Source: Pseudideonella sakaiensis (GTDB lineage: Bacteria; Pseudomonadota; Gammaproteobacteria; Burkholderiales; Burkholderiaceae_C). Taken from it: a DNA stretch of 57,664 nucleotides. A program made the position numbers and the translations under genes. Shown piece by piece: positions 1 to 8,027 of this stretch; within the stretch, counting starts at the first letter, position 1, and every line of letters starts with the position of its first letter. The notes beneath the pieces were generated by a model. That model had not been told where the DNA came from and ran no database searches. It worked only from the letters and a program-made list of their open reading frames with translations. The stretch spans positions 1-57,664 of the forward strand of contig NZ_BBYR01000064.1 of NCBI RefSeq assembly GCF_001293525.1, in the 5' to 3' direction.

Positions 1-1053
1 ACCAGCGACATCGGCTGGGTGGTCGGTCACAGCTACATCGTCTACGGCCCACTGCTCGCCGGGATGGCGACGATCATCTACGAGGGGCTGCCGATCCGCC
101 CCGACGCGGGCATCTGGTGGCGCCTGGTCGAGAAGTACCAGGTCACCGCGATGTTCAGCGCGCCCACGGCTGTACGGGTGCTGAAGAAGCAGGATCCGGC
201 CTTCCTGAAGCAGTACGACCTGAGCTCGCTGCGGGCGCTGTACCTGGCCGGCGAGCCGCTGGACGAGCCGACCGCGCGCTGGATCGCGGATGGCATCGGC
301 AAGCCGATCATCGACAACTACTGGCAGACCGAGACCGGCTGGCCGATCCTGGCGATCGCCAACGGCGTCGAGCCGGCGCCGAGCAAGTTCGGCAGCCCGG
401 GCGTGCCGATGCCGGGCTATCGGGTGAAGCTGCTCGACGAGTCGAACGGCGAGGAACTCGACGGTGCCGGCCGGAAGGGCGTGCTGGCGATCGAGGGCCC
501 GCTGCCGCCGGGCTGCATGCAGACCGTGTGGCGTGACGACGAGCGCTTCGTGAACACCTACTGGCGCAGCGTGCCGGGTCGCGAGGTCTACAACACCTTC
601 GACTGGGGCATTCGCGACGAGGACGGTTACTGCTTCATTCTCGGCCGCACCGACGACGTGATCAACGTCGCCGGCCACCGGCTGGGCACGCGCGAGATCG
701 AGGAGAGCATCGCGAGCCATCCGAACGTCGCGGAGGTGGCGGTGGTCGGCGTGGCCGACGCGCTGAAGGGCCAGGTGGCGATGGCCTTCGCGGTGGCCAG
801 GGATGCGAGCGGCCTGGAGGACCCCTCGGCGCGGCTGAGGCTCGAGGGCGAGGTCATGCAGACCGTCGACCGTCAGCTCGGCGCGGTCGCGCGGCCGGCG
901 CGGGTGTTCTTCGTCACGCTGCTGCCGAAGACGCGCTCCGGCAAGCTGCTGCGCCGGGCGATCCAGGCCGTCTGCGAGCGACGCGATCCGGGCGACCTGA
1001 CGACGATGGACGATCCGTCGGCGCTGCAGCAGGTACGCGACCAGCTGGCGTAG
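1..1053 (+). CDS. prpE: Propionyl-CoA synthetase-like acyl-CoA ligase, C-terminal part (5' end cut by window)
   Basis: An ANL-superfamily ligase that activates a short carboxylate (propionate or acetate class) to its CoA thioester through an acyl-AMP. The frame is open from base 1, so the beginning lies outside the window; about 350 residues are present, against roughly 630 for full PrpE. Visible motifs are YWQTETG, the adenylate-binding TFDWG..DEDGY, the hinge/core block GRTDDVINVAGHRLG, and the C-terminal catalytic lysine in PKTRSGKLLRR. It converges on the NUDIX/MBL gene, with 24 bases between the stop codons. A second, very similar copy lies inverted at the far right end. PrpE versus Acs specificity cannot be settled without the N-terminal half. 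Confidence 0.85.
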   Translation, partial: TSDIGWVVGHSYIVYGPLLAGMATIIYEGLPIRPDAGIWWRLVEKYQVTAMFSAPTAVRVLKKQDPAFLKQYDLSSLRALYLAGEPLDEPTARWIADGIGKPIIDNYWQTETGWPILAIANGVEPAPSKFGSPGVPMPGYRVKLLDESNGEELDGAGRKGVLAIEGPLPPGCMQTVWRDDERFVNTYWRSVPGREVYNTFDWGIRDEDGYCFILGRTDDVINVAGHRLGTREIEESIASHPNVAEVAVVGVADALKGQVAMAFAVARDASGLEDPSARLRLEGEVMQTVDRQLGAVARPARVFFVTLLPKTRSGKLLRRAIQAVCERRDPGDLTTMDDPSALQQVRDQLA

Positions 1054-1077
1054 CGGGTCGGCCGGCGTGCCGCGAAC

Positions 1078-2790
1078 TCAGGCGGCACGCCCCCAGCGCC
1101 CCTGCGCGTCGGCTGTCACCACCTGGTCGCGGTGCAGCTTGATCAGGTGGGCGAGCAGCGACCGCAGGGCCGCGGCATGCAGCCGCGGCGGCGTGTCGGC
1201 ATAGACCACCGCCAGCAGCTGCTCGGCATCGGCCGGGCCGTGCGAGTTCACCGCCGCCAACACCTTCGCCTCGCGCGCGAGGCGATGCCCGATCGCCTTG
1301 CGCACTTCGGCGTGCGGTTCGTCGATCAGGAAGCCGTGACCCGGCGCGAGCCAGTCGAGGTCCACTTCCAGCAGTTGCTCGAGCGACCGGAAATAGGCCG
1401 TCATGTCGCCGTCCGGCGGGTTGATGACGACGGACGAGCCCTGCATCAGGTGATCGCCGGTAAAGAGGAGCTTCTCCTCCTCGAGCAGGTAGCAGAGGTG
1501 GTTGCTCGCGTGACCCGGGGTGTGGAGGACGCGCAGCGTCGTTCCCTCGCCGAGCGCCAGCCGTTCACCGCCATCGAGCGTCTCGTCGGGCACGAAGCCC
1601 TCGTCCTGCCATTGCGGATGCCTCGCCGTCTGGCCCAGCGTGCGGGCGCCCCACTCCGCCGCGAGCACGCGGGCCGCCGGCGAGTGGTCCTTGTGCGTGT
1701 GGGTCACGAGGATGCGGGTCACCGGGCCGGGCGCGGCATCGCGCAAGGCCTGCAGGTGCGCCGCGTCGTCGGGCCCTGGATCGAGCAGCACCCATTCGCC
1801 GCCCGCCGACCCGACGAAGTAGCTGTTCGTGCCCGGCCCCGTCATCTGGCTGCCGTTGGGCGCCGTCACCCGCAGCACGCGCGGCGACAGCCAGACGGGG
1901 CGCCCCGGCAGCAACTGCGTCGAGACGTCGCCGCGGCCCGACGGGTCCAACCGGCCGACCTCGGCATAGGGCGCCTCCCAGCGCTCGACCGCCGTCCGTC
2001 CCGCCGGCCCCGCGGCGAGGCGCGGCCGCGTGGTCGGCACCGTCTCCTGCGCACGGGCCGCCGCGACCGCCTCCGCGGCGGTGGCGTAGGCCGAGATGTG
2101 CTTCAGCGTGACCGAGGTGGCCCGCAGCAGCTTCAGCTTGCGTGCGTTCTCCAGCGCCTCGGCCGGCGTCAGCCACAGCATCTCGACGGTCTCCCCGCCG
2201 TCGTGCAGCGCCGACTGGCCGGCCGGCGCTTCCGCGATGAAGAAGCGCGTATCGAAGATCTTCGGCATGCCCTGGGGCGTGATCCAGTGGCTGTGGTACG
2301 CGAGCCGCGACGGATCCAGCCGGACGCCGAGCCGCGCACAGACGTCGGCCATGCCGATCTCGTCGTCGTGCAGACGCTGGCGCAGCGCGAAGAGTTCGTC
2401 GGCCGGGACGCTCGCCAGGTCGACGGCGGCGCCCTGCTCGTCGACGGCGAACAGCAGGCCGGCCTCCTCGAAGCATTCGCGGATCGCGCCGATCCAGAAG
2501 CCGAGACCGCCGTCGGGCAGGCCGAGGCGCGCGCTCGCACCGACGTCGTCGAAGCCAGTGCACAGGCCATGGTGCGCACCGTCCGCGGCGGCGATGAGCC
2601 CGCCGGGGAAGACGGCGGCGCCACTGTTCTGGTCGCCGGGACGATCGGTGCGCCGCAGCAGCAGCACCTCCAGGCCGCGCGGCGCGTCGCGCAGCACGAT
2701 CAGCGTCGCGGCGTGACGGGCGCGCGGCGTCGGGACGGCCGCATCGGCGGGCGTGGCCGCAGCGGTGGGGGTTGCGCTCAGGGTGGTCAT
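1078..2790 (-). CDS. NUDIX hydrolase - metallo-beta-lactamase fold fusion protein
   Basis: A 570-residue two-domain hydrolase. Residues about 25-240 are a NUDIX domain with the box G..RECFEEAGLL (the REx2EE core). Residues about 290-520 are a metallo-beta-lactamase fold of the LACTB2/glyoxalase-II-like type, with the zinc signature THTHKDH, then HTPGHASNH, GDHLM and APGHG. A short basic wing lies at the C-terminus. NUDIX proteins cleave nucleoside-diphosphate-linked compounds, sometimes CoA; MBL-fold proteins cleave thioesters or phosphoesters. Because it is the last gene of a CoA-transferase operon (19 bases behind the Bug gene), removal or proof-reading of acyl-CoA by-products is a plausible role, but this is inference. 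I recall similar fusions in other Burkholderiales. Confidence 0.85.
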   Translation of the reverse strand: MTTLSATPTAAATPADAAVPTPRARHAATLIVLRDAPRGLEVLLLRRTDRPGDQNSGAAVFPGGLIAAADGAHHGLCTGFDDVGASARLGLPDGGLGFWIGAIRECFEEAGLLFAVDEQGAAVDLASVPADELFALRQRLHDDEIGMADVCARLGVRLDPSRLAYHSHWITPQGMPKIFDTRFFIAEAPAGQSALHDGGETVEMLWLTPAEALENARKLKLLRATSVTLKHISAYATAAEAVAAARAQETVPTTRPRLAAGPAGRTAVERWEAPYAEVGRLDPSGRGDVSTQLLPGRPVWLSPRVLRVTAPNGSQMTGPGTNSYFVGSAGGEWVLLDPGPDDAAHLQALRDAAPGPVTRILVTHTHKDHSPAARVLAAEWGARTLGQTARHPQWQDEGFVPDETLDGGERLALGEGTTLRVLHTPGHASNHLCYLLEEEKLLFTGDHLMQGSSVVINPPDGDMTAYFRSLEQLLEVDLDWLAPGHGFLIDEPHAEVRKAIGHRLAREAKVLAAVNSHGPADAEQLLAVVYADTPPRLHAAALRSLLAHLIKLHRDQVVTADAQGRWGRAA

Positions 2791-2809
2791 TCGCCGCGGG
2801 CTCGACGGA

Positions 2810-3814
2810 TCACTCCGGCTTGATGCCGGCCTCCTTCACCACCGTCGTCCAGTTGGCGTACTCCTCGGCGATGCGCGCACCGAACTGCTCCGGTGTGCTG
2901 CTCGCCGCCAGCGCTCCCGCCTGCTCGAAGGACGTCTTGATCTCGGGCTGGGCGAGCACCTTCACGATGGCGTCGTTCAGGCGCGTCACCACGTCGCGCG
3001 GCGTGCCGGCCGGTGCGAGCAGGCCGAACCAGACCTCCAGGTTGAAGTTCGGCAGCGTCTGGTTCAAAGGCACGGCGCCCGGCGCCAGCACCGACGCCTG
3101 GGGCGACCCCGTGCCCAGCATGCGCAGCTTGCCCTCCTTCACGAAGCCGTTCAGCTGCGGCGAGGTGGTCGACAGCAGCATCTTCACCTCGCCGGTCAGC
3201 ACCGCCTGCGTGGTCGGCGCCTGGCCTTTGTAGGGGATGTGGACGAGCTTGATGCCGGAGCGACGCGCGAAGAGCTCGCTGGAGAGCTGGCCGAACGAGG
3301 CCGGGCCCGCGCTGGCGTACTCGATCTGGCCGGGCCGGGCCTTGGCGTAGTCGATGAACTGCTGCGTGGTCGTCGCCGGCACCGCCGAGTTGATGACGAG
3401 GACCATCGGCTGCAGCGACACCAGCGACACCGGCACGAAGTCCTTCAGCGGGGCATAGCTCGCCTCCTTCGAGACGAGCGGCGAGATCACGAGTCCGTTG
3501 TTCGGGAAGAGCAGCGTGTAGCCGTCGGCCGGGGCGCGTGCCACCAGCTTGGTGCCGAGCACGGCCGAGGCGCCCGGCCGGTTCTCGATCAGGACGACCT
3601 GTCCCAGTTGCTTCTGCAGCGGCTCCTGCATCAGGCGGGCCAGCGCGTCGGTCGTGCCCCCCGGCGGGTAGGGCACGACGATGGTGATCGGCTTGCTCGG
3701 GAACGCCTGGGCCCGTGCCGCCTGCGGCAGCACCAGGGCCGCCGCGGCGGCGCAGGCGATCACCAGGCCCGCGCGGACGATGTCGCTGCCCAGCGCCTTC
3801 TTCAGGATGCTCAT
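2810..3814 (-). CDS. Bug/TctC-family tripartite tricarboxylate transporter substrate-binding protein
   Basis: A 334-residue periplasmic binding protein. The start at 3814 is chosen because it gives a clean Sec signal peptide (Lys-rich start, hydrophobic Ala/Leu core, cleavage near ARA-QA) and has GGAGA a few bases upstream; the frame stays open 59 codons further without signal features. The mature start FPSKPITIVVPYPPGG is the family hallmark, followed by the NRPGA..LG and PADGYTLL blocks. Bug proteins bind carboxylates, amides or aromatic acids and are very numerous in Burkholderiales, often without adjacent membrane subunits, as here. Its place inside the CoA-transferase operon suggests that it captures the acid that the operon activates. 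Confidence 0.92.
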   Translation of the reverse strand: MSILKKALGSDIVRAGLVIACAAAAALVLPQAARAQAFPSKPITIVVPYPPGGTTDALARLMQEPLQKQLGQVVLIENRPGASAVLGTKLVARAPADGYTLLFPNNGLVISPLVSKEASYAPLKDFVPVSLVSLQPMVLVINSAVPATTTQQFIDYAKARPGQIEYASAGPASFGQLSSELFARRSGIKLVHIPYKGQAPTTQAVLTGEVKMLLSTTSPQLNGFVKEGKLRMLGTGSPQASVLAPGAVPLNQTLPNFNLEVWFGLLAPAGTPRDVVTRLNDAIVKVLAQPEIKTSFEQAGALAASSTPEQFGARIAEEYANWTTVVKEAGIKPE

Positions 3815-3851
3815 GCTTGTCTCCGGGTTTTCTCGTGGATCGGACAGGAAG

Positions 3852-5090
3852 TCAGGGCGCCGCGACGGCTTCACGCGGGATGTGCAGCACGCCGCGGGCG
3901 GCCAGGTCGTCGATCGCGTCGTCGCCGAGGCCCAGGCCGCGCAGCAGCGCCGGCCCGTCCTCGCCCAGCGCCGCCACGCCGTTGCGTGCATGGGCGGCCG
4001 TCGCCTTGAAGCGGAAGGCCGGGTTCGGCACGTCGAACAGGCCGGAGCCGTCGTCGATGGTCTGCATCACCCGGCGCTCCACCACCGGCGGCAACTGCAT
4101 GGCCTGGCCCACGCTCAGGTAGCGCGAGCACGGCACGCCGCCGCGGTGCATCGCCTCCTCGCACTCGGCCGCGCTGCGGTCCCCGGCCCAGTCGTCGAGG
4201 AGGGCCATCAGCTCGCCCCAGTGGTGCTCGCGGGCATGGATGGTCGCGAAGCGGGGATCGGCGATCCACTCCGGATGGCCGGTCGCCCGCGCCAGCGCCT
4301 CGAAATTGTTCTGGCTCACCGGCGCGATCAGCACGAAGCCGTCGCGGGCCTTCGTCGGCTGGTACAGCGGGCGCCGGCGCTCGGCCGGGAACTGCGCTTC
4401 CTGGCACTCGTAGACCAGCAGGCTGAGCATCGCGTCCAGCAGCGAAAGGTCGACCTGGTCGCCCTGCCCCGTCCGCGCCGCGCGGAACAGCGCGGCCTGG
4501 ATCGCGCCGAAGGCGAGCGAGCCGCCGAGCACGTCGGCGACGAAGATGCCGTTCTTCAGCGGCCGGTCGATGCCGTCCTGGTAGGCCAGCGTCGCGATGT
4601 CGTAGCCGCTGCCCGCGTGCAGCACCGGCGCGTAGGCGCTGCGCCCGGCCCAGGACCCGGTCTGGCCGAAGCCCGAGATCGAGCAGTAGACGAGCCGCGG
4701 ATTGATCGCGGCAAGCGTCTCGTAGTCGAGCCCCAGGCGCTTCATCACGCCGGGGCGGTAGTTCTCGACGACGACGTCGCAACGCGCCACCAGGCGCTTG
4801 ACCAGCGCGACCGCCTCGGGGTTCTTCAGGTCGAGCGCGAGGCTCTTCTTGCCGCAGTTGAGTTGCGCGAAGTAGGTGCTGCGGCCCTCGCGCGTCGGCG
4901 GCCGGCTGCGGATGTGGTCGCCCTCGGGCGGCTCCACCTTGATGACCTCGGCGCCCATGTCGGCCATCAGCCGCGTCGTGTACGGGCCCGACATCATGGC
5001 CGTGAAGTCGAGCACACGCACCCCGTCGAGGATGCCGGGGCGCGGATCGGGCGCATCGCCGGCACCCGCCGCCTTCTTCTGGTTCGTCAT
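3852..5090 (-). CDS. CaiB/BaiF family (class III) CoA-transferase
   Basis: A 412-residue class III CoA-transferase that moves CoA between carboxylic acids. Family features are the start ILDGVRVLDFT, the nucleotide-fold block LMADMGAEVIKVEPPEGD, GKKSLALDLKNPE, ENYRPGVMKRLGLDYETL and the late LLDAMLSLLVYE block. The aspartate that carries the acyl anhydride in this family should fall in the region of residues 164-172 (SGYD...YQDG), but I cannot align it exactly. The length is typical. The gene is 22 bases behind the class I-like subunit A gene and 37 bases ahead of the Bug gene, so it is probably co-transcribed. The substrate is unknown. Confidence 0.92.
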   Translation of the reverse strand: MTNQKKAAGAGDAPDPRPGILDGVRVLDFTAMMSGPYTTRLMADMGAEVIKVEPPEGDHIRSRPPTREGRSTYFAQLNCGKKSLALDLKNPEAVALVKRLVARCDVVVENYRPGVMKRLGLDYETLAAINPRLVYCSISGFGQTGSWAGRSAYAPVLHAGSGYDIATLAYQDGIDRPLKNGIFVADVLGGSLAFGAIQAALFRAARTGQGDQVDLSLLDAMLSLLVYECQEAQFPAERRRPLYQPTKARDGFVLIAPVSQNNFEALARATGHPEWIADPRFATIHAREHHWGELMALLDDWAGDRSAAECEEAMHRGGVPCSRYLSVGQAMQLPPVVERRVMQTIDDGSGLFDVPNPAFRFKATAAHARNGVAALGEDGPALLRGLGLGDDAIDDLAARGVLHIPREAVAAP

Positions 5091-5112
5091 GCGATGGCTC
5101 CCTCGGCGCCGC

Positions 5113-6000
5113 TCAGCTCAGGTTGGACTCGGAGGCCGACAGCCCGCCGACCCGGGCGCCGCCCAGCGCGTCCAGGTAGGCCTGCTGCGTGCCCGCCTCG
5201 CGCACGTACTTCTCCAGGTAGGCCGCGAAGGCCGCGTCGCCGGCGCTGGCCTTGACGTACTCCTTCAGGTGCTTGTCGTCGCCGCGGTACAGGCTCGGCG
5301 ACGCCGTCGGATGCGCGCCCCACGGCGCCTCGACGACCCGGTCGACCATCGCGCTGGGGAGCTTGGTCAGGTGGTTGCTGCGTCGGATCGTCTCGCTGGA
5401 CACGATGCGGTCGACGGAGACGATCACCTTGCGCGACGCCTGCGCCAGCATCGCGTCGAAGAACGGCGCGCCGAGGTACTGGACGTTGCCGTGTTCGTCC
5501 GCCTGCTGCGCGTGCAGCAGGCAGACGTCCGGCCGGACGGCCGCCGCCGCGAGCAGCTTGCGCTCGCCCGGACCGGTCGGCAGGGGCCGATAGAACTCGG
5601 GCGCATAGCGAGGATGGTCGGTACCGAGGTTCGGGATCGGCATGTACGGCAGGTCGCAGATCGCGGCCCGCATGCCACCGGCCAGCGCCGGCCCGTCGAG
5701 CTCGTGGACCTTGAGCGTGCCGGCCTCGGCCTGTCGACGGAAGTGCGGCGCCAGGCCGAACTGCTCGAAGCTGATGAAGACGCAGATCGTGCTGCGGACG
5801 CAGCCCGCGCCGATCAGCATGTCCGGCGCGATCGATCCTGGCATCGGGACCAGGTCGAGGTCGCGGGCGCCACGGCGGATCAGCGCCCGGACCAGGGCCA
5901 TCGGCTGCGCGTTGAAGATCCAGCCGCCGAGGCCGACCTTGGCCCCGTCGGCGATGTCCGCCACGGCCTCGTCGAGGGTGACCAGTTTGCTCTTGCTCAT
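5113..6000 (-). CDS. Class I CoA-transferase alpha subunit, GctA/IpdA-like
   Basis: A 295-residue subunit with the class I fold: LDEAVADIADGAKVGLGGW near the N-terminus, a PMPGSIAPDMLIGAG block, the CoA-pocket region LHAQQADEHGNVQYLG, and VIVSVDRIV. The nearest characterised relatives by eye are glutaconate CoA-transferase subunit A and the steroid-ring protein IpdA. IpdAB of Mycobacterium is known to hydrolyse a C-C bond in a cholesterol ring rather than to transfer CoA, so a ring-opening hydrolase is a real alternative. The gene follows the beta subunit by 20 bases, as expected for a heteromeric enzyme. Confidence 0.88.
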   Translation of the reverse strand: MSKSKLVTLDEAVADIADGAKVGLGGWIFNAQPMALVRALIRRGARDLDLVPMPGSIAPDMLIGAGCVRSTICVFISFEQFGLAPHFRRQAEAGTLKVHELDGPALAGGMRAAICDLPYMPIPNLGTDHPRYAPEFYRPLPTGPGERKLLAAAAVRPDVCLLHAQQADEHGNVQYLGAPFFDAMLAQASRKVIVSVDRIVSSETIRRSNHLTKLPSAMVDRVVEAPWGAHPTASPSLYRGDDKHLKEYVKASAGDAAFAAYLEKYVREAGTQQAYLDALGGARVGGLSASESNLS

Positions 6001-6020
6001 GGGAAGGTCTTGTCAGGCGA

Positions 6021-6815
6021 TCAGGGGAACTTGCGCTGGAGCGTGCGGCGGATGTCGACGCGAGTCCGCAGGAGGTGCAGTTCTGCAGCCGTCGGCAGTT
6101 GCGTGACCGGCGGCGCGCCTTCCACGACGAGGTCGAAGCCGGTCGCGTCCCGGACCTGCTCCAGCGTGACGCCGGGGTTCACCGACCGCACCCGCATCGC
6201 CTTGGACACCGGCTCGAAGTCGAACACGCCGAGGGGCGACAGGACGAGCTTCGGCCCGCCGGCCGGGATGCCCATCCGCTCGCGGGAATCGCCGCCCTCC
6301 ATGTGGCCGGCGCCACACAGGAAGTCCACGCGCGGCACGAAGGCGCTGCGATCGTGCCGCGTCAGCGCCACGTAGAAGCGCTTCGCCAGGCCGCACAGCG
6401 CGCTGATGCCGACCGTGCCGGGGCCGCGGACCTTCGGCTTCGCCTGGTCGCCGACGACCACCGTGTTGATGTTCCCGAACCGGTCGACCTGCAGCGCCGA
6501 CAGGATCGCGAAGTCGAAGAAGTGGATCTTCCAGTCGATGAAGTCGATCGTGTTCGGGAGGTCCATCCAGGCTTCCGACGACTCGATGTTCTCGAAGTCG
6601 GCGGTGGACAGCAGGTGGTCGCGCGTCGCGTTCACCATGCCCCCGGGGCCGGAGATCCACCACAGCCGGGGCGCCTGCATCAGGCGCGCCAGGTTCACGG
6701 CCGCGAGCTGGATGTCCGAGTTGGTCCCGATGATGACCTTCTCGCCGTCGGCCATGTCCCGGGCGAGCAGCACCGCCAGCGTCTCGCCCAACGCGGGCGC
6801 TTCAATGTTTTCCAT
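6021..6815 (-). CDS. Class I CoA-transferase beta subunit, GctB/IpdB-like
   Basis: A 264-residue partner of the adjacent alpha subunit and the first gene of the five-gene leftward operon. It shows the N-terminal ALGETLAVLLARDMADGEKV, VIIGTNSDIQLAA, a SGPGGMVN loop, ILSALQVDRFGNINTVVVG, and CGAGHMEGG. In true glutaconate CoA-transferases a catalytic glutamate sits in the beta subunit; here the likely region is ENIESSEAW, and I cannot tell by eye whether that glutamate is equivalent. IpdB-type hydrolases lack it. A promoter with a perfect TTGACA -35 box and two palindromic operators lies directly upstream. Confidence 0.86.
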   Translation of the reverse strand: MENIEAPALGETLAVLLARDMADGEKVIIGTNSDIQLAAVNLARLMQAPRLWWISGPGGMVNATRDHLLSTADFENIESSEAWMDLPNTIDFIDWKIHFFDFAILSALQVDRFGNINTVVVGDQAKPKVRGPGTVGISALCGLAKRFYVALTRHDRSAFVPRVDFLCGAGHMEGGDSRERMGIPAGGPKLVLSPLGVFDFEPVSKAMRVRSVNPGVTLEQVRDATGFDLVVEGAPPVTQLPTAAELHLLRTRVDIRRTLQRKFP

Positions 6816-6842
6816 CGTGTGTCCTGGATCCCGACCTTAATT

Positions 6843-6853
6843 TGGTTCAACCA
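6843..6853. promoter_or_regulatory. FadR-type operator overlapping the transcription start of the CoA-transferase operon
   Basis: TGGTTCAACCA is a perfect inverted repeat around a central base and fits the general T-N-G-T-N3-A-C-N-A pattern bound by FadR-subfamily GntR regulators. It lies just downstream of the -10 box, where a bound regulator would block initiation. Confidence 0.62.
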
Positions 6854-6859
6854 TTGTTC

Positions 6860-6888
6860 AATGTACGTTGACGAACTGACCCTGTCAA
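6860..6888 (-). promoter_or_regulatory. Sigma-70 promoter of the CoA-transferase operon
   Basis: Read leftward, TTGACA (6888-6883) is followed after exactly 17 bases by TACATT (6865-6860), a perfect -35 and a 4/6 -10 box. The start codon of the beta subunit is 45 bases beyond the -10 box. Operator-like palindromes flank it on both sides. Confidence 0.6.
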
Positions 6889-6899
6889 CGGTTGAACCG
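6889..6899. promoter_or_regulatory. FadR-type operator adjoining the -35 box
   Basis: CGGTTGAACCG is the second palindrome at this promoter and abuts the -35 box. Its centre is 46 bp from that of the box at 6843-6853. The core GGTTGAACC recurs exactly at 11199-11207. Confidence 0.58.
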
Positions 6900-6998
6900 A
6901 TAATTGAAGACGTGCAGAGGCCCCACGCGGCGGCGTCGGACGGGCGGGTCTCTTCAGCGATCCGGACGGTGGCGGCAGGCCCGGGCCCACCGCCGGAC

Positions 6999-7871
6999 TC
7001 AGGCCTTGGGCCGGGTCTTGCGCGCGGGTCGGGCGACCGGCGCGGCGGCCGGCACGGGTGCAGGTCCGGGGAGCGGGACCGGCTCCTGCTTCACCTCGAC
7101 CTTGGACAGGTAGGCGCGTTGCAGCCGCTTCAGGCTGCTCTCCATCTCGGCGACGGCCGCCTCCACGTCGCCTTCCTCCATGTGCTTCATGAAGCGCCGC
7201 CGCGACGGCAGCACGAAGGCGTTCTGGTATTCGCCGATCGTCCGCACGAAGTGGTGCAGCACATCGAGCACCCCGTCCATCACGATGATCATGATGGGGT
7301 TGTGGGTGATACGCACCAGGATGCGGTGGAAGTCGATGTGCTTCGACGCGCGCAGCGGGAAGTCGCCGCGCGCGGCCGCCTCCTCGGCCTCGTCGATGTT
7401 GCGGTTCAGTGCCGCGAGGTCCTCCACCGTGGCCCGCGTGCAGGCCTCGCGGACGATGATCGACTCGAGCCAGATCCGCGCCTCGGTCACCTGCTCCGGC
7501 CGGATGGTGCCCACGTGGTACAGGTCGAACAGCCCGGTGACGATGGCGTCGCCGCTGCGCTCGCTGATGAAGGCGCCGCCGCTGGCGCCCTTCAGCAGCC
7601 GGATCAGGCCGGCATGCTCGAGCGAGCGCAGCGCTTCGCGCAGCGTGTTGCGCGAGACGCCGAACTGCTCGGCCAGCGCCCGCTCCGACGGCAGCCGGCT
7701 GCCGACCTTCAGCCGCCCTTCCGCCAGTTCGTTGCGGATCTGCGAGGCGATCTCCTCGAACGCGCGCGTCGACCGGACCGCCTGGAACGTCGCCGCCGCG
7801 GCGGGAGTCGCCCGGGTGTCCTGCGACGGCCTGGAGACGAGCGTGGCGGCAGGGACCTTGGCAGTGGGCAT
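6999..7871 (-). CDS. FadR-subfamily GntR transcriptional regulator (FCD domain) 1
   Basis: A 290-residue regulator. Residues about 45-115 form a winged helix (ASQIRNELAEGRLKVGSRLP, then SERALAEQFGVSRNTLREAL and a GGAFI wing). Residues about 125-250 form an FCD ligand domain with the metal-site pattern SKHIDFHRILVRITHNPIM. The tail is rich in Pro/Ala/Lys. I chose 7871 (AAAGAG ribosome site close upstream); an in-frame ATG at 7916 is possible. FadR-type proteins bind acyl-CoA or small acids and usually repress catabolic genes. The flanking promoters carry matching operators, so it probably controls this block together with the second FadR at 10342-11136. Confidence 0.92.
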   Translation of the reverse strand: MPTAKVPAATLVSRPSQDTRATPAAAATFQAVRSTRAFEEIASQIRNELAEGRLKVGSRLPSERALAEQFGVSRNTLREALRSLEHAGLIRLLKGASGGAFISERSGDAIVTGLFDLYHVGTIRPEQVTEARIWLESIIVREACTRATVEDLAALNRNIDEAEEAAARGDFPLRASKHIDFHRILVRITHNPIMIIVMDGVLDVLHHFVRTIGEYQNAFVLPSRRRFMKHMEEGDVEAAVAEMESSLKRLQRAYLSKVEVKQEPVPLPGPAPVPAAAPVARPARKTRPKA

Positions 7872-7976
7872 TCGACTCTTTCGACGTGAGGACAGGCCGG
7901 GAGAACGGTCGATCATGATAAGACCGCGACGCCGCGTCGCAAGACCAGGGTCGCCCGAGGCCGGCCAGCACCGCAA

Positions 7977-7987
7977 TGGTTGGACCT
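7977..7987. promoter_or_regulatory. FadR-type operator upstream of the acyl-CoA dehydrogenase fusion
   Basis: TGGTTGGACCT keeps the GGT...ACC half-sites and resembles the classical E. coli FadR box. It lies 40 bases before the fusion gene, just ahead of a possible -10 TAGCAT (7994-7999). Confidence 0.5.
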
Positions 7988-8027
7988 TTGATGTAGCATT
8001 TCCGATCTGACCACAGGAGATGCCCCG

